A DNA stretch of 64,000 nt from Gaertneriomyces semiglobifer (taxonomy: Eukaryota > Chytridiomycota > Chytridiomycetes > Spizellomycetales > Spizellomycetaceae): positions 1,302,001-1,366,000 of the forward strand of contig JAHLKF010000001.1 in the NCBI GenBank assembly GCA_025558075.1, in the 5' to 3' direction. The notes under the pieces were generated by a model. That model ran no database searches and had not been told where the DNA came from. It was given only the letters and a program-made list of their open reading frames with translations. Within the stretch, counting starts at the first letter, position 1. Every line of letters starts with the position of its first letter. Made by a program: the position numbers and the translations under genes. This document shows positions 1 to 10,089 of the stretch, one piece after another.

Positions 1-480
1 CGGACAAATATGAAGGAGGCAACTGGACGAGTGCTCTGCCCTCTCGTATGGGTGGATGCGTGGAATGCCAAGTTGCGGGATTCGAATAGATTCAACCCGT
101 GAGAGGTTTTGCGGGCGGAATAAAGGCGAAACCCTACATCAAGCACTTGGAAACGAGTTGAGCTTCATTAGCATTAGAAGATATTGACGGATTACAAGTG
201 CGACATGCTTGCTGGATGATGTCTGCCGTTGGTGGCCCGGAGAGTTTGATTTCTCCCGTATACCATCAATTGGCGAGGAGTCTGGCGCATAGTGCGGGGG
301 TAATTGTGGAATATTATAAACAGACCGAATTATGACAACACTTGTTGATCTGCTACCTGACTGGAGCGTTCGTGTACATGATGGTGACTTAGATGACTGA
401 TATCGTGCCGAACTGTCGCTGACTCACCTGCCTTCTGCTTCGTCCTCTATGGATCGTTTTAGCCACAATTATAACAAACC
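1..480. other. No gene supported
   Basis: No reading frame here could be tied to a family. A short open frame runs from base 1 to about base 100 on the plus strand and could be the tail of a gene lying to the left, but it has no recognisable motif. The last 150 bases are probably the promoter and leader of the FMC1-like gene. Confidence 0.5.
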
Positions 481-1051
481 ATGTCGGCAACAGCACAAAA
501 GGACATTTTGTCCACTTTCCGGGGGATATTACGCGAGGTGTCGAAACAGGTGTGATGGCTAGTTACGAGTTCTCAGCGACGCAAGTGCCCTTACCCTTTT
601 TTTTTCGACAGTACACACCCAGAAATAATAACCGGCTATGGCATAACGAAGTCGTTTCGCAATTCAGGGCTGGATCAACACTGACAGATGAGAACGCCAT
701 TAGACAGAAGTTGATGGATGCTCAAAATGTCCTCATATTCATGAGGAGCAACCGAGAACATAGGGTAAGCGAACGCATATCCGGTCCTTGATGATCGCGA
801 ACGTTCACCCTATTTGTTCTTGTTAGGATTTGATGGATCGGTACTGGCCAACGACAGGCTTGTCAAATGAGGAAAAGTTAACGCGGACAGCTAACACCGT
901 CGGGCTATCGCTACCGAAGATGTTTGGTCAGGACATTGGGTCAGAAACGGACTCTGCAACCACGAGTCCAGAGAACATGCCCCAAAATTTGGAAGAAGCA
1001 TTTAAGATTCTGCAAAGATCAACGGGGAACAAGGATGGCCAAAAATCTTGA
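481..1051 (+). CDS. FMC1: FMC1-like mitochondrial ATP synthase assembly factor (LYR family)
   Basis: Three exons: 481-549, 612-764 and 827-1051, with introns of 62 bp in each case; the first ends in a strong polypyrimidine tract plus CAG. The spliced protein has about 148 residues. It opens with a short N-terminal segment (STFRGILREVSKQ) that has the Y/F-R-x-L-L-R-E look of the FMC1 branch of LYR proteins, followed by a helical stretch (ENAIRQKLMDAQNVL) and a conserved C-terminal segment around TANTVGLSLPKMF. FMC1 family members help assemble the mitochondrial F1 ATP synthase, so a matrix role is inferred. Size matches the family, with an extra acidic C-terminal tail. The gene is convergent with the next one, with 66 bp between stop codons. 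Identification rests on motif recall, not a search. Confidence 0.75.
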
Positions 1052-1117
1052 GGGGATAGCGTATACATATGTTATTCATTACATTCTGCAGCACAGGCAT
1101 TGGTGAGGCGTATCAAC

Positions 1118-2968
1118 TTAGGTAGAAATATACTTCTTATTACGATGTAAAACGTCAATTAGCGCGCTTTTCATTCCAAGGCCTCTCCGGTTATCACTGG
1201 TCGCCTGTTCATCATCTGTCATACTATTGCGGCCTGCAACGCGCCCTTCCAAAAATGCTCGGGAGCGGATTAAACAACCATGGATTGCCCTGTTTATTTT
1301 TGCTGGATCTGGCCCCAGGGTGTCGTCTTTCCAGATGCTGGCAGCAAATTGTAGTAGAAAACGCATGTGCTTTTCAAATCCTATGGGCATCTCACATCTA
1401 ATCACCAAACGCTCTCCGTGCTGATCCGTAACCACAGCTAATCTTCTCTCAGCATCTGTCTCAATCAGTGTGCGGTCCTCAAAGACGGCGCTCATTCGTC
1501 CGTTGGCATAGGCTGTGAAGACACCTAAGCCTGCAAAGGCCTGTGAAACGATGGTCGACGATGAGCCCATATGCGCCTTCGACGAGATTTTGGTCGACTC
1601 ATGGTCTACATCAAGATCCTGTAATCCTTGCCGGTACATATCCAGCAAATGTCTTAACAACAGTTCCAAGTGGTACTTTGCCCCAGTAGCATGATTTGTT
1701 ACATACGCAGGCGCTGCCTCGGTAACAAATATCTCACAATCGGTATTGGCATGCATTTCGTTCGCATGGAATTCAATGAAACGAAAGTCGCTCACGCCTC
1801 GAAAAAGTGCCCCATCCGAATGTATGACTGCTTCCACTTCAAGTTTGCCATTCGGATCAGATGTGGATCGTATTACTCTGTATATTGCCTCATCCGTCCA
1901 CATCACAATGGGCCGTCGGTAATGATGCTCCTGTAGCGGGTCAAAGTCCGTGTCCGAGAGCACTTCGCCGATAGACTGAGGAATCGCACTAGTCACATAG
2001 TGAACGGAATCTGTTGGGTAGTCGTCCAATGGAACACTCGCATCATCTACATGACGACGCGTGAGGAAACGGTGATATACAGAAACAATGACACCAGAAC
2101 ACACCTCCACATTGATGCATGGCGAGTGCTAGAGGATACCTCCAACAGTTGGGTGCACCACGGACAGAATAAATTTGTGTGATCCGTACATAAACGAACT
2201 TGTGTGGCTGTTTGATATACTTTGATGCAGTCAGGGTCCTCTCTGGGTCACTAATAGTAATGGGAAAGGTAACTTTGAATGTTTGTCGGTGAGGCTCAAG
2301 GAAAAGTGCGCAGTGGCCATCCAGGCTTCGCACAGTGCCAGCATTTGGTGTATGACTGGTCACGTCGGCATATAACGGCCATCGAACATGAATTAATTTG
2401 GTGTTGGTCTAGGATTCGTGGCGGTCAGTCTAAAAGCGGTTGTGTAGGGCGATCAAGGCGAGCACACCTTAATCGCATGTTCCAAATCGTTCTCATCCAT
2501 AAATCGGGCATGAAGATAAGGCTGGCGGGTAAATCGGTTCCGAAACGCAAGTAATCGTTTCACATAAGGCATGAATTGGCTGGGCGTCGTCGATGTTATA
2601 TGTCGCTGTAGGTTGGTTGGTGAGGTCTCATCGTGCCCATCATCGTATACGGGTTGGACACTGTCCAGGAACAAGTCCATGCGTCCAGAGGATAGTGATC
2701 GTCGGCCACTACGGCGTGGCGAATGTCGTCTAGAATTCCTATTTGCGATCCGCTCATGATACTCTATGACAACACAGGATCCGCTCGGTGATAGGTGCAA
2801 GGTCGCAGCGGTTTCATGGCGCCCATTGACACGGGACGGTAAACCTGCTACTCTACAAGAGCACGATCCATCTTGCCAGAGAACATAATGGGGCTGGTGT
2901 TCCAGGTACTCAGTAGCACCATGCGACGTCGACAGGCGCGGAATGGGCAGAGTGTGGGATCTGAGCAT
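1118..2968 (-). CDS. C5orf34-like protein (DUF4524/DUF4520 type)
   Basis: Three exons on the minus strand: 2968-2468, 2408-2105 and 2046-1118, joined by 59- and 58-bp introns, give about 577 residues. The order of conserved blocks follows animal C5orf34. An N-terminal block has a WxDGSC strand and the helix PYVKRLLAFRNRF. A central block starts at VRWPLYADVT and has a SLDGHCALFL strand. A second central block is CWRYPLALAMHQC. The C-terminal domain has VIHSDGALFRG and AYANGRMSAVFEDRTL. Lengths match (the human protein is a little over 600 residues). The molecular function of the family is not established here; presence in a zoosporic fungus alongside centriolar genes hints at a centrosome or cilium link, which is inference. 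The divergent neighbour starts only 64 bp away. Confidence 0.72.
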
Positions 2969-3032
2969 TGTGAGAGTGTTTGACTTTCTGGTCGCGAACC
3001 TTCAGAATCGTCCACCAGTTTGAACACACAAG
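2969..3032. promoter_or_regulatory. Compact bidirectional promoter region
   Basis: Only 64 bp separate the start codons of the C5orf34-like gene (minus) and the Phs1-type dehydratase (plus). Both genes must therefore share this interval for leaders and promoter, unless their promoters reach into the neighbouring coding exon. No obvious TATA box is visible. Confidence 0.5.
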
Positions 3033-4031
3033 ATGGCTAAGGCGAACGCTTCAAAGGGCTCTACGGCCAGAAGCATCGGGAGCAAAGGTTTGAAAGCATA
3101 TACGACTTGATGATAGTACATACGATGTATGAATGAGGCTTACCTTTCTGATGTAGGGCCATCTGCCATCGTCACTGGATACCTTGTAGTTTACAACGTC
3201 CTGTCTACCGTAGCGTGGGGCTACGTCCTGTACTGCCTGTCATGCGAACTACTGGAATCGAACTTTAAGTGGGGCCTGGCCTATGTTCGATGTGGGCAGC
3301 TAGTCACCTGGGTACAAACAGCCGCTCTCTTAGAGATCTTGCATGCTGCTCTAGGTATGAAGGTTCTCAATGACATGCCTATCTTGAATCACTAACCTTA
3401 GGTACGTTGCTGTGTTAGGATTGGTAAAGAGCTCGCCTGTCACCACGGCTATTCAAGTATGCTCCCGACTGCTAATCCTATGGGGGGTCCTCTACTCGTT
3501 CGATACAAGCCTGGTAAGGTCTGTATTCTGACTAGATGATGGACATATTACTAACAAACGCCCCCGCCTAGACTCGCTCACATTGGGCGTTCAGTAGCAT
3601 GGTTATTGCCTGGTCTTTTGCAGAGCTTGTGCGTTATCCGTACTACGCCGCAAATCTGTTTGATTCTCAGCCCTCTTGGTTACTCTGGTGCAGGTGAGAT
3701 TGCGAATAGCGTATCGATCATTCAGCGAATATCATTAATGGTGATAATGATTAGATACAATTTCTTCTTCGTCTTGTATCCAATTGGCGCAACGAGCGAA
3801 TGGATTCTACTGGTCCGCTCTCTCGGCACCGTATACTATTACAGCCTCGCGTTGTACTACTTGTACGCGGTAATTGCAGCGGTGTATCCAATAGGTAATT
3901 CTTTCTGTTTCCTTCCTCTTTGGAATGGTTCTGATCACAATTGTGTAGGGTTGTATGTGATGTACACACACATGATGTCCCAGCGTCGCAAATACATGCG
4001 TTCTGTGTCATCAAAAAGCAAAACCGGTTGA
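3033..4031 (+). CDS. PHS1: Very-long-chain 3-hydroxyacyl-CoA dehydratase (Phs1/HACD family)
   Basis: Six exons (3033-3087, 3157-3354, 3419-3513, 3572-3693, 3755-3894, 3949-4031) splice to about 230 residues. The product is a polytopic ER membrane enzyme that removes water from 3-hydroxyacyl-CoA in the fatty-acid elongation cycle used for sphingolipids. Visible family marks include the first membrane segment (YLVVYNVLSTVAWGYVL), an LEILHAALGLV block, the active-site region SFAELVRYPYYAANL with its Tyr and the following RYNFFFVLYPIGATSEW with Glu, and a lysine/arginine-rich C-terminus suited to ER retention. The Tyr and Glu pair are the catalytic residues of the family. The length is normal. 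The gene is convergent with the NFX1-like gene (83 bp between stops). Confidence 0.93.
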
Positions 4032-4114
4032 TGATGAATCAAATGGAGACCCACACAAGATGCCTACATTCATGCAGCCATACATAGCATAGACGCTAGA
4101 CTAGTCTAAATGAG

Positions 4115-7100
4115 CTATTCGTCAACATCGTCCCAGGCATCTGGAGTCTTTGGTCGCCCTAAAGATAGAACTGGCGAGGGTGTGGTAGGATTCGGCGGTG
4201 ACGCCTGTTCCGTCTCCAAGACGCCAAACCCATTCGCGACAGGCACTTCCCTTCGCCAAGGTAAATGGACTGCCCGCGGTGCAGCGATCGGTGTCACTGC
4301 CTTCGGCTTGGACTTTGCCGACGTATCCACTACTGCGGAACAACACTTGACATCCTTTGCCCAGTTGTTGTCGAGGAATTTTGATTTCACATCGGGCTGT
4401 ATTGCAACCAAGATGGCCGCAATGTCATCTTCACCATGACGCACGCCGGTAAAGACCGCAATGGCGTCATGCTCGACCAATCGCACATTCACGCTGAGAT
4501 CGCTACCAACCAGTGGCTCTAGCAGTAGCTGCACGTCGCGGGCATCCATTCCAAATTGCAGCGAAGTTATGCACAGGGCGTTGATTGGCCCATCGCAGCT
4601 TGTCTGTACCGCTAGGGAAGATGCATTACCTCGCTCAACTTGTAGAATGGGTAGCACCGATGGCGCGGGTTTATATGATGACGCTGCCGCGCTGAGAAGC
4701 TGTGCGGGTAACGCAGGTGTCTTAGCGGCAGTTTTTCGAATGAGGACGCTGCCTTGGCCACGCTCGGCATCAACTACTTCTCCGATCAATCCGTAATATG
4801 CGGCAAGTGCAGCTGCAGCGACATTCGCTGCGGGTTTCATTTGCGGGAAATGGTGAACCCGCTTCGACTGATCTTGAACAAACGAGGCGAGGCTCTTTTC
4901 AATACTCTGAGCCCATGATGGGTGGTCTTTTGCATAACGAAGAAGCTTTTCATCGAACTCGCAAGTGCCTGAAACGGATGAAGTGGATGCTGATGCTTCC
5001 CCCGTATTGATATTTAATGCGTCAGCGAGTCGGCGATTTCTCTCCGCAACTGCACAAGAGTCGTCGCATGGTAGCACGGTGGACGAGTTCCCCGCGTTCT
5101 CTTTCCACGCCGCGCAAACAACCTCTGCCGTCTTGTGGCCACAGCGACAAGACTGCGTAATCTTAGCAGCACACGGTCTGTCCTCAGCACAGAATCGTCG
5201 TCCATGACATGCAAACCCACACTGATGACCGCACAGCGAGCGAATTCTGCCACATTTTGAGGCGCAAGGATGCTCTGCATCCACACAGTCACCCGTATGA
5301 CAGAAACGCACGCATGTGTGGCCGCAGGTGGGAATGGTCTTCAAACAGCTCTCCCCGCAGGCAGGAACGAACCCAGCTTGCGCCCGGTGACAGGGAATGT
5401 TCTTCATCTCTGTTTTTCCGCAGGTGCATCGTCTCGACACGAAGAAAACGCACGGAGGACATGGCTCAGAATCTGGATGACAGTGGTGCTCGTTGAGCGG
5501 CGTGTGCTCGCAGGTGCGGGGTCGTATACATGGATGAGTGCAGATCGGCGGCCGTGTTCCGCACGGGATGGGAGGGTACATCCGCGTTCGCCCACAGTGA
5601 CAGGCAAGTTCATCAAAGGAAACACCTTCAACACAATCATGACATCGACCCGGATGGCCACACGGGAAAGTACAGGTATGCTGGCCGCAACGCAAATTCT
5701 TGGCACAGACGTTGTCGCACACATGCACCTCCTGCGGGCAACACCGCTCTTTACAACGATGACGTTTACAATGCCGCAAGGCATTGCATGAGCGGTTGCA
5801 TAGCGGCGGCTCAATTTCGCCACCAGAGCCTTTCAAATCTACACAGGGCATGCTGATGACCTCTCCGCCACATCGGCACGGTAAGGATATGCTTTCTTGA
5901 CACGGTGGACATTCCTCTGTGTGACAGACATCATGACAACGATGGCCGCACGGCAAGACTTTGTTACAGATATTTCCACATGTCGGAATGTCATCTTGAC
6001 ATTGCGTTCGTCCTTTGCCATCTGTAAGTTCCTCTACGGTTTGGGCCCCACAGGGACATCGCTTGATAACATCCGGATCGTACGGACAGAGAGGGGAATG
6101 ATCGGAATATGCATGGCAAATCCTCTCACAACGATGTACTCCACAAGCGAATGGGTAATCGCATTTCGTATGGCATTTGTGAGTAACAGGAGGGGCACCG
6201 CACGATAACTCTCGTGTTGTTTTACCGCAAGCGCATGATTGTATGAAAGTAACCGAGCACGGACTGCATGGGCCCGAATGACATGTCCTCTCACAATGGT
6301 GATTTCCGCAATTGAGTTCTTTCCCGCAAACTTCACCGCATGACTTCGCAAAATCGACGTTTCCCAGTTCGCTGCATCGTACAACGAAACTGCTTCTTCC
6401 ACAAAAACAAGGCTGTGGAGGAGAAAGACCTTCACATGGTCGGCAAGGCCCAGGATGGCAAGGCATCGTGCAAGGGTGAGGACAATTTCTGTCGCGTCCG
6501 CATGTTTGTCCGCAAGTGTGTGGCGTGATGTATCGACTGTAATGAGGATTGACGGTTTTGTTGCAGAAGCATCGGTATTCTGACGGTAAGTCGGTTAATA
6601 GCGTTCGACATCCTGGACAACACCAACCAGACTGTTCTGAGCTAGTAGATCCATTATGGTCTTGAGCCGATTTCCGGCCCCACTTCCCGGCACAATTAAG
6701 ATGGAAAACCGCGTAGCATACCGCACAGCTCCAAATGTTCTGTCGTTGCCTAATTGTATCATAACATATCATGCACTCGTATTCGGCGGTCGTCAGTCCT
6801 TCAATAAGAGTAGCCGTTAAATCGTCTAAACCGTCCAAATCGATTGATACTGGAGGTGGGGAAGCGCGTCTATTCCGCTTGTCTTTATTGTGTTTACGGT
6901 CGTCAGGCCGCTCCTCTACTGTGCTAGCTGGCTCAGATGCAGGGTTCGAAGAATCACCAGTGAGTGCAATCTTTGGCCTTCTTCGTCTTGGAGCGTGTCT
7001 CGCATGCTGCTCATCTCCAGTAACGTCGTTTGCACTTGCGGAAGCACCATCTCGTAAGGTCAACCTATTCGTTCCATTGTTTTGAGGTTCTCGGGTATTC

Positions 7101-7456
7101 CTCTCTCTTCCAGCACCATCGCCACCAGCTGCTCGGCCACCTCGTCGGCGAGATCCGCCATGCCTTCCGTTCCCGCCATCACCTCGGCGCGTCTGGTTCG
7201 CCTCTGACGTATTCGAAGAAGTTAATGCTTCGGCCGATGATACTACGCCGGTTCCTGTGGAGGTGAACACTCGTCGCGGTGCATTCTGCTGATGTGCAGC
7301 AGTGTCCGATTCCGGTTCCCGCACCCCGCTATCCTGCGCTTGAGCGCGCTGACCGTTGCCACCTCGCCTACCACCATTGTTCTGGCGTCGGCGTTGCGAT
7401 CGAGGATGGAAGCTCGGCGGTTGTGCTGTAGACGGTGACAGAACGTCGACCTGCAT
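4115..7456 (-). CDS. NFX1-type zinc-finger protein (FAP1/NFX1 family) with RING-like and R3H domains
   Basis: A single uninterrupted frame of 1113 residues. Roughly the first 220 residues are low-complexity (Arg, Gly, Asn, Ser rich). A RING/PHD-like cluster follows (YECMICYDTIRQ then VFHLNCAGKW and WCCPGC). Next comes a series of about nine NFX1-type fingers of the form CGxxC...CxHxC...CHxGPC, spanning about residues 300-800. An R3H-like helix region follows (ERNRRLADALNIN, then FVQDQSKRVHHFPQM), and then an RRM-like tail with ALCITSLQFGMDARDV. The order and total length match human NFX1 and yeast FAP1, which are nuclear or cytosolic nucleic-acid-binding regulators; the RING suggests ubiquitin-ligase activity. 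Unlike almost all its neighbours the coding frame has no intron. It is divergent from the PP5 gene. Confidence 0.93.
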   Translation of the reverse strand: MQVDVLSPSTAQPPSFHPRSQRRRQNNGGRRGGNGQRAQAQDSGVREPESDTAAHQQNAPRRVFTSTGTGVVSSAEALTSSNTSEANQTRRGDGGNGRHGGSRRRGGRAAGGDGAGRERNTREPQNNGTNRLTLRDGASASANDVTGDEQHARHAPRRRRPKIALTGDSSNPASEPASTVEERPDDRKHNKDKRNRRASPPPVSIDLDGLDDLTATLIEGLTTAEYECMICYDTIRQRQNIWSCAVCYAVFHLNCAGKWGRKSAQDHNGSTSSEQSGWCCPGCRTLLTDLPSEYRCFCNKTVNPHYSRYITPHTCGQTCGRDRNCPHPCTMPCHPGPCRPCEGLSPPQPCFCGRSSFVVRCSELGNVDFAKSCGEVCGKELNCGNHHCERTCHSGPCSPCSVTFIQSCACGKTTRELSCGAPPVTHKCHTKCDYPFACGVHRCERICHAYSDHSPLCPYDPDVIKRCPCGAQTVEELTDGKGRTQCQDDIPTCGNICNKVLPCGHRCHDVCHTEECPPCQESISLPCRCGGEVISMPCVDLKGSGGEIEPPLCNRSCNALRHCKRHRCKERCCPQEVHVCDNVCAKNLRCGQHTCTFPCGHPGRCHDCVEGVSFDELACHCGRTRMYPPIPCGTRPPICTHPCIRPRTCEHTPLNEHHCHPDSEPCPPCVFFVSRRCTCGKTEMKNIPCHRAQAGFVPACGESCLKTIPTCGHTCVRFCHTGDCVDAEHPCASKCGRIRSLCGHQCGFACHGRRFCAEDRPCAAKITQSCRCGHKTAEVVCAAWKENAGNSSTVLPCDDSCAVAERNRRLADALNINTGEASASTSSVSGTCEFDEKLLRYAKDHPSWAQSIEKSLASFVQDQSKRVHHFPQMKPAANVAAAALAAYYGLIGEVVDAERGQGSVLIRKTAAKTPALPAQLLSAAASSYKPAPSVLPILQVERGNASSLAVQTSCDGPINALCITSLQFGMDARDVQLLLEPLVGSDLSVNVRLVEHDAIAVFTGVRHGEDDIAAILVAIQPDVKSKFLDNNWAKDVKCCSAVVDTSAKSKPKAVTPIAAPRAVHLPWRREVPVANGFGVLETEQASPPNPTTPSPVLSLGRPKTPDAWDDVDE

Positions 7457-7904
7457 GTTCTTCCACTCACGTAACTGAAAAATCCAAGCGAAACGCTACA
7501 GGGATGTACTCCTCCCTCAACTTAAGTACGGTGAACGATAACCACCTCCTCCTCTCCTGCAATCGGTTCCACCTCGCTCGTTGAGCCACTCGGCACCGGG
7601 GATGACAATTCGCTGCTGCTGCTAAAGAAGAAAGTCTCAGTGGGGCAGTCGGTTTCGCTGCCAAATCTTCGGCGCGACAAACGCAACCCTAAACCCAACG
7701 CGACGGCAGTTTGGCCGAGGATTTCGAGATCCTCGTCGGTTCTGCCAGAGACACCAGGAATCATCGTAGCGAAGCGTAGCGGGAGGAGCCTTTTCATTGA
7801 AAGAAGCAGCGTTTGCGTGGAGGAGCGGACTGTCTCTTGTTTGAGAAAGCATTTACCTGCGTTTTGCCGCGTATCTGGCTGGACCGGTGTGAGCAAGCGA
7901 AACG
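7457..7904. promoter_or_regulatory. Divergent intergenic region between NFX1-like and PP5 genes
   Basis: This 448-bp gap lies between two start codons pointing away from each other and should hold both promoters. A minus-strand frame of about 90 codons (about 7797-7522, starting MKRLLPLRF) lies inside it; it has no recognised domain and is not supported as a gene. Confidence 0.45.
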
Positions 7905-9717
7905 ATGAATGGAGTGGAAGCCTCACCGAAAACGCAAGGAGAAGCTGGAAGTGCAAGTCCTGTGGCAGCATCATCTGCAATGGCTTCTATAGCGAGCCCT
8001 GAAGCAAAGGAAAAGGCCGAGAAGGCCAAAGATGAAGCGAACAAGCTTTTTGCCGCAAAGAAGTACGAGGATGCTGTGACGAAATACTCGGAGGCGATCG
8101 AGCTCAACGGCAATGAGGCGGTCTATTACTCAAATCGAGCTTTCGGTAAACACCAATTACCCTCTCTACTTCAGCTTTGCTACGATGTCGCTGACAATGA
8201 CCTCTCTTCGCAGCTTACATTCGTCAGGAGTACTACGCTGCAGCCCTCACGGATGCCACGAAGGCTATCGAGATTGACAGTTCGTATCTGAAAGGCTACT
8301 ATCGGCGAGCAGTAGCCAACATGGCGTTGGGGCATTTGGCCGCAGCCTTGAAAGATTTTAAAACCGTGGTAAAACTGGCGCCCAATGACCGTGGTGCGCG
8401 GGAGAAACTAGCAGAATGTGACAAAGAGTACAAGCGAAGCGTTTTTGAGAAAGCCATTGCATTTGAAGACAAGAGCAGTAAACCAATAGAGGAATTGGTT
8501 GGCGACGTTGATTCCATGGTTGTGGAAGACAACTACAATGGCCCGAAACTAGGTAAACCCTGCCGTTTCGTAACCACCGCAAATCCGCTTACTCATCGCA
8601 CGTGGCTGGGACAGAGGGTGATATAACATTATCATTTGTCGAAGAACTTCTTTCGCATCTCAAGGCGCAGAAGAAGCTGCATCGCAAATATTTGTATAGA
8701 TTGTTATTCAAAGTGAAATCAATGTTTGAAGCTGATCCGTCCCTAGTGGAAGTCAAGATCCCGGCAAAGAGGACTTTGACCATCTGCGGTGATGTGCACG
8801 GCCAATTCTATGATCTCCTCAACATCTTCGAAACATTTGGCTTACCATCACCTGAGAACCCTTACCTCTTCAACGGCGACTTTGTGGACCGTGGGTCCTT
8901 CAGCATTGAATGCATAGTGACTCTCTTTGCATTCAAGGTGCTGTACCCCACTTCCATGTATCTCACACGCGGCAATCACGAGACAGACAACATGAACAAA
9001 GTGTATGGCTTTGAAGGCGAATGCAAACACAAGTACTCCGAAATCACGTTCCGTGTGTTCTCCGAGATTTTCAACCGCCTTCCCCTCGCGCATCTTGTGG
9101 AAAACAAGATACTGGTTGTGCATGGTGGTCTAAGCCCACGGACAGAACCGCCGGTGACCTTGGAAGAGATAAAGAACATTCCGCGCTTTGCGCCAGAAGC
9201 AGCGACGAATACCCTCCTCACGGATCTCCTTTGGTCAGATCCAACACCACTGCCTGGCATTCATCCCTCAAAACGAGGTATTGGTTCCCAATTTGGACCT
9301 GACATCACTGCCAAGTTTTTGGAGAACAACAATCTAGACATGATTATTCGAAGCCATGAAGTGAAAGCAGGCGGATACGATGTGGAACACGATGGAAAAT
9401 GTGTGACTGTGTTTTCTGCCCCCAATTACTGCGACGAAGTCGGCAATCAAGGTGCCGTTTGTAGGGTAACACGGCTGGAGGATGAGGACTACAAGGAGAA
9501 TGATGCAACCAAGTTCGATAGTACTACCCGACAGCCAACAACACAGGTCCTTTCGACTCTCAAGATCAAGTACGTCACGTTCAAAGCCGTTCCGGTAGGT
9601 TCATAATGATCTCGCTTGTTTTATGGCAGTTGCCCATCGCTGATGACATCTGCTTTTAAAAAGCATCCGCCGGTGAAAGCCATGCAGTACGCAGGTATGC
9701 TCCGTAATATGATGTGA
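7905..9717 (+). CDS. PPT1: Serine/threonine protein phosphatase 5 (TPR-PP2A type)
   Basis: Four exons: 7905-8145, 8214-8552, 8615-9594 and 9664-9717, with introns of 62-69 bp. The product has about 537 residues. An Ala/Ser-rich leader of about 40 residues precedes three TPR units (KDEANKLFAAKKYEDAV, YIRQEYYAAAL, DFKTVVKLAPNDRGAREKL). A linker and the metallophosphatase domain follow, with GDVHGQFYD, GDFVDRG, RGNHET, HGGL and SAPNYCDE, which hold the two-metal site. The last exon encodes the C-terminal helix that contacts the TPRs (HPPVKAMQYAGMLRNMM). PP5 acts with Hsp90, binding its C-terminal MEEVD through the TPRs. All catalytic motifs are intact. The short last exon was found by extending past an in-frame stop that lies within the last intron. 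Confidence 0.96.
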
Positions 9718-10080
9718 GCCAGTACTGTTACACACTTGTATATACGTATATACCACGCCATAGTTGCAGTCAATGTATCGAATGCCAACTATCCCAACAT
9801 TGGGACGTGACTCCTTGGTTCTGACAATGCATGCTTGCGATGGATTGAGCTTTTTCACCAGGGGAAAGTGTCCGAACGCGTCGGCGGCATCGCCGACATG
9901 GGTGACATAAGCATTGATCATGTGCGCGGCTTTTAACTCACTTATGTGGGTGGCACAGTTATGCTGATAAGCATTGATTAACTCATAGTCTCTACACGTG
10001 ACCCCCAAACCCCTATTTAAGGCGGCAAGTCTACTTCTGATGGCATGGAACCGAGGTAGCCCTTGTCTCAAAATTCCGAA
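9718..10080. other. Gap after PP5, no gene seen
   Basis: No supported gene. A long minus-strand frame (10317-9601) crosses the gap but resembles nothing and overlaps the finger array and the PP5 3' end, so it is treated as a chance frame. Weak finger-like sequence begins near 10090. Confidence 0.4.
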
Positions 10081-10089
10081 AGAGAAAAA

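Noticed and set aside
7522..7797. Minus-strand frame of about 90 codons (MKRLLPLRF...) in the NFX1/PP5 promoter region
   Set aside because: No homology recognised, sits in the short divergent promoter region; kept only as a note.
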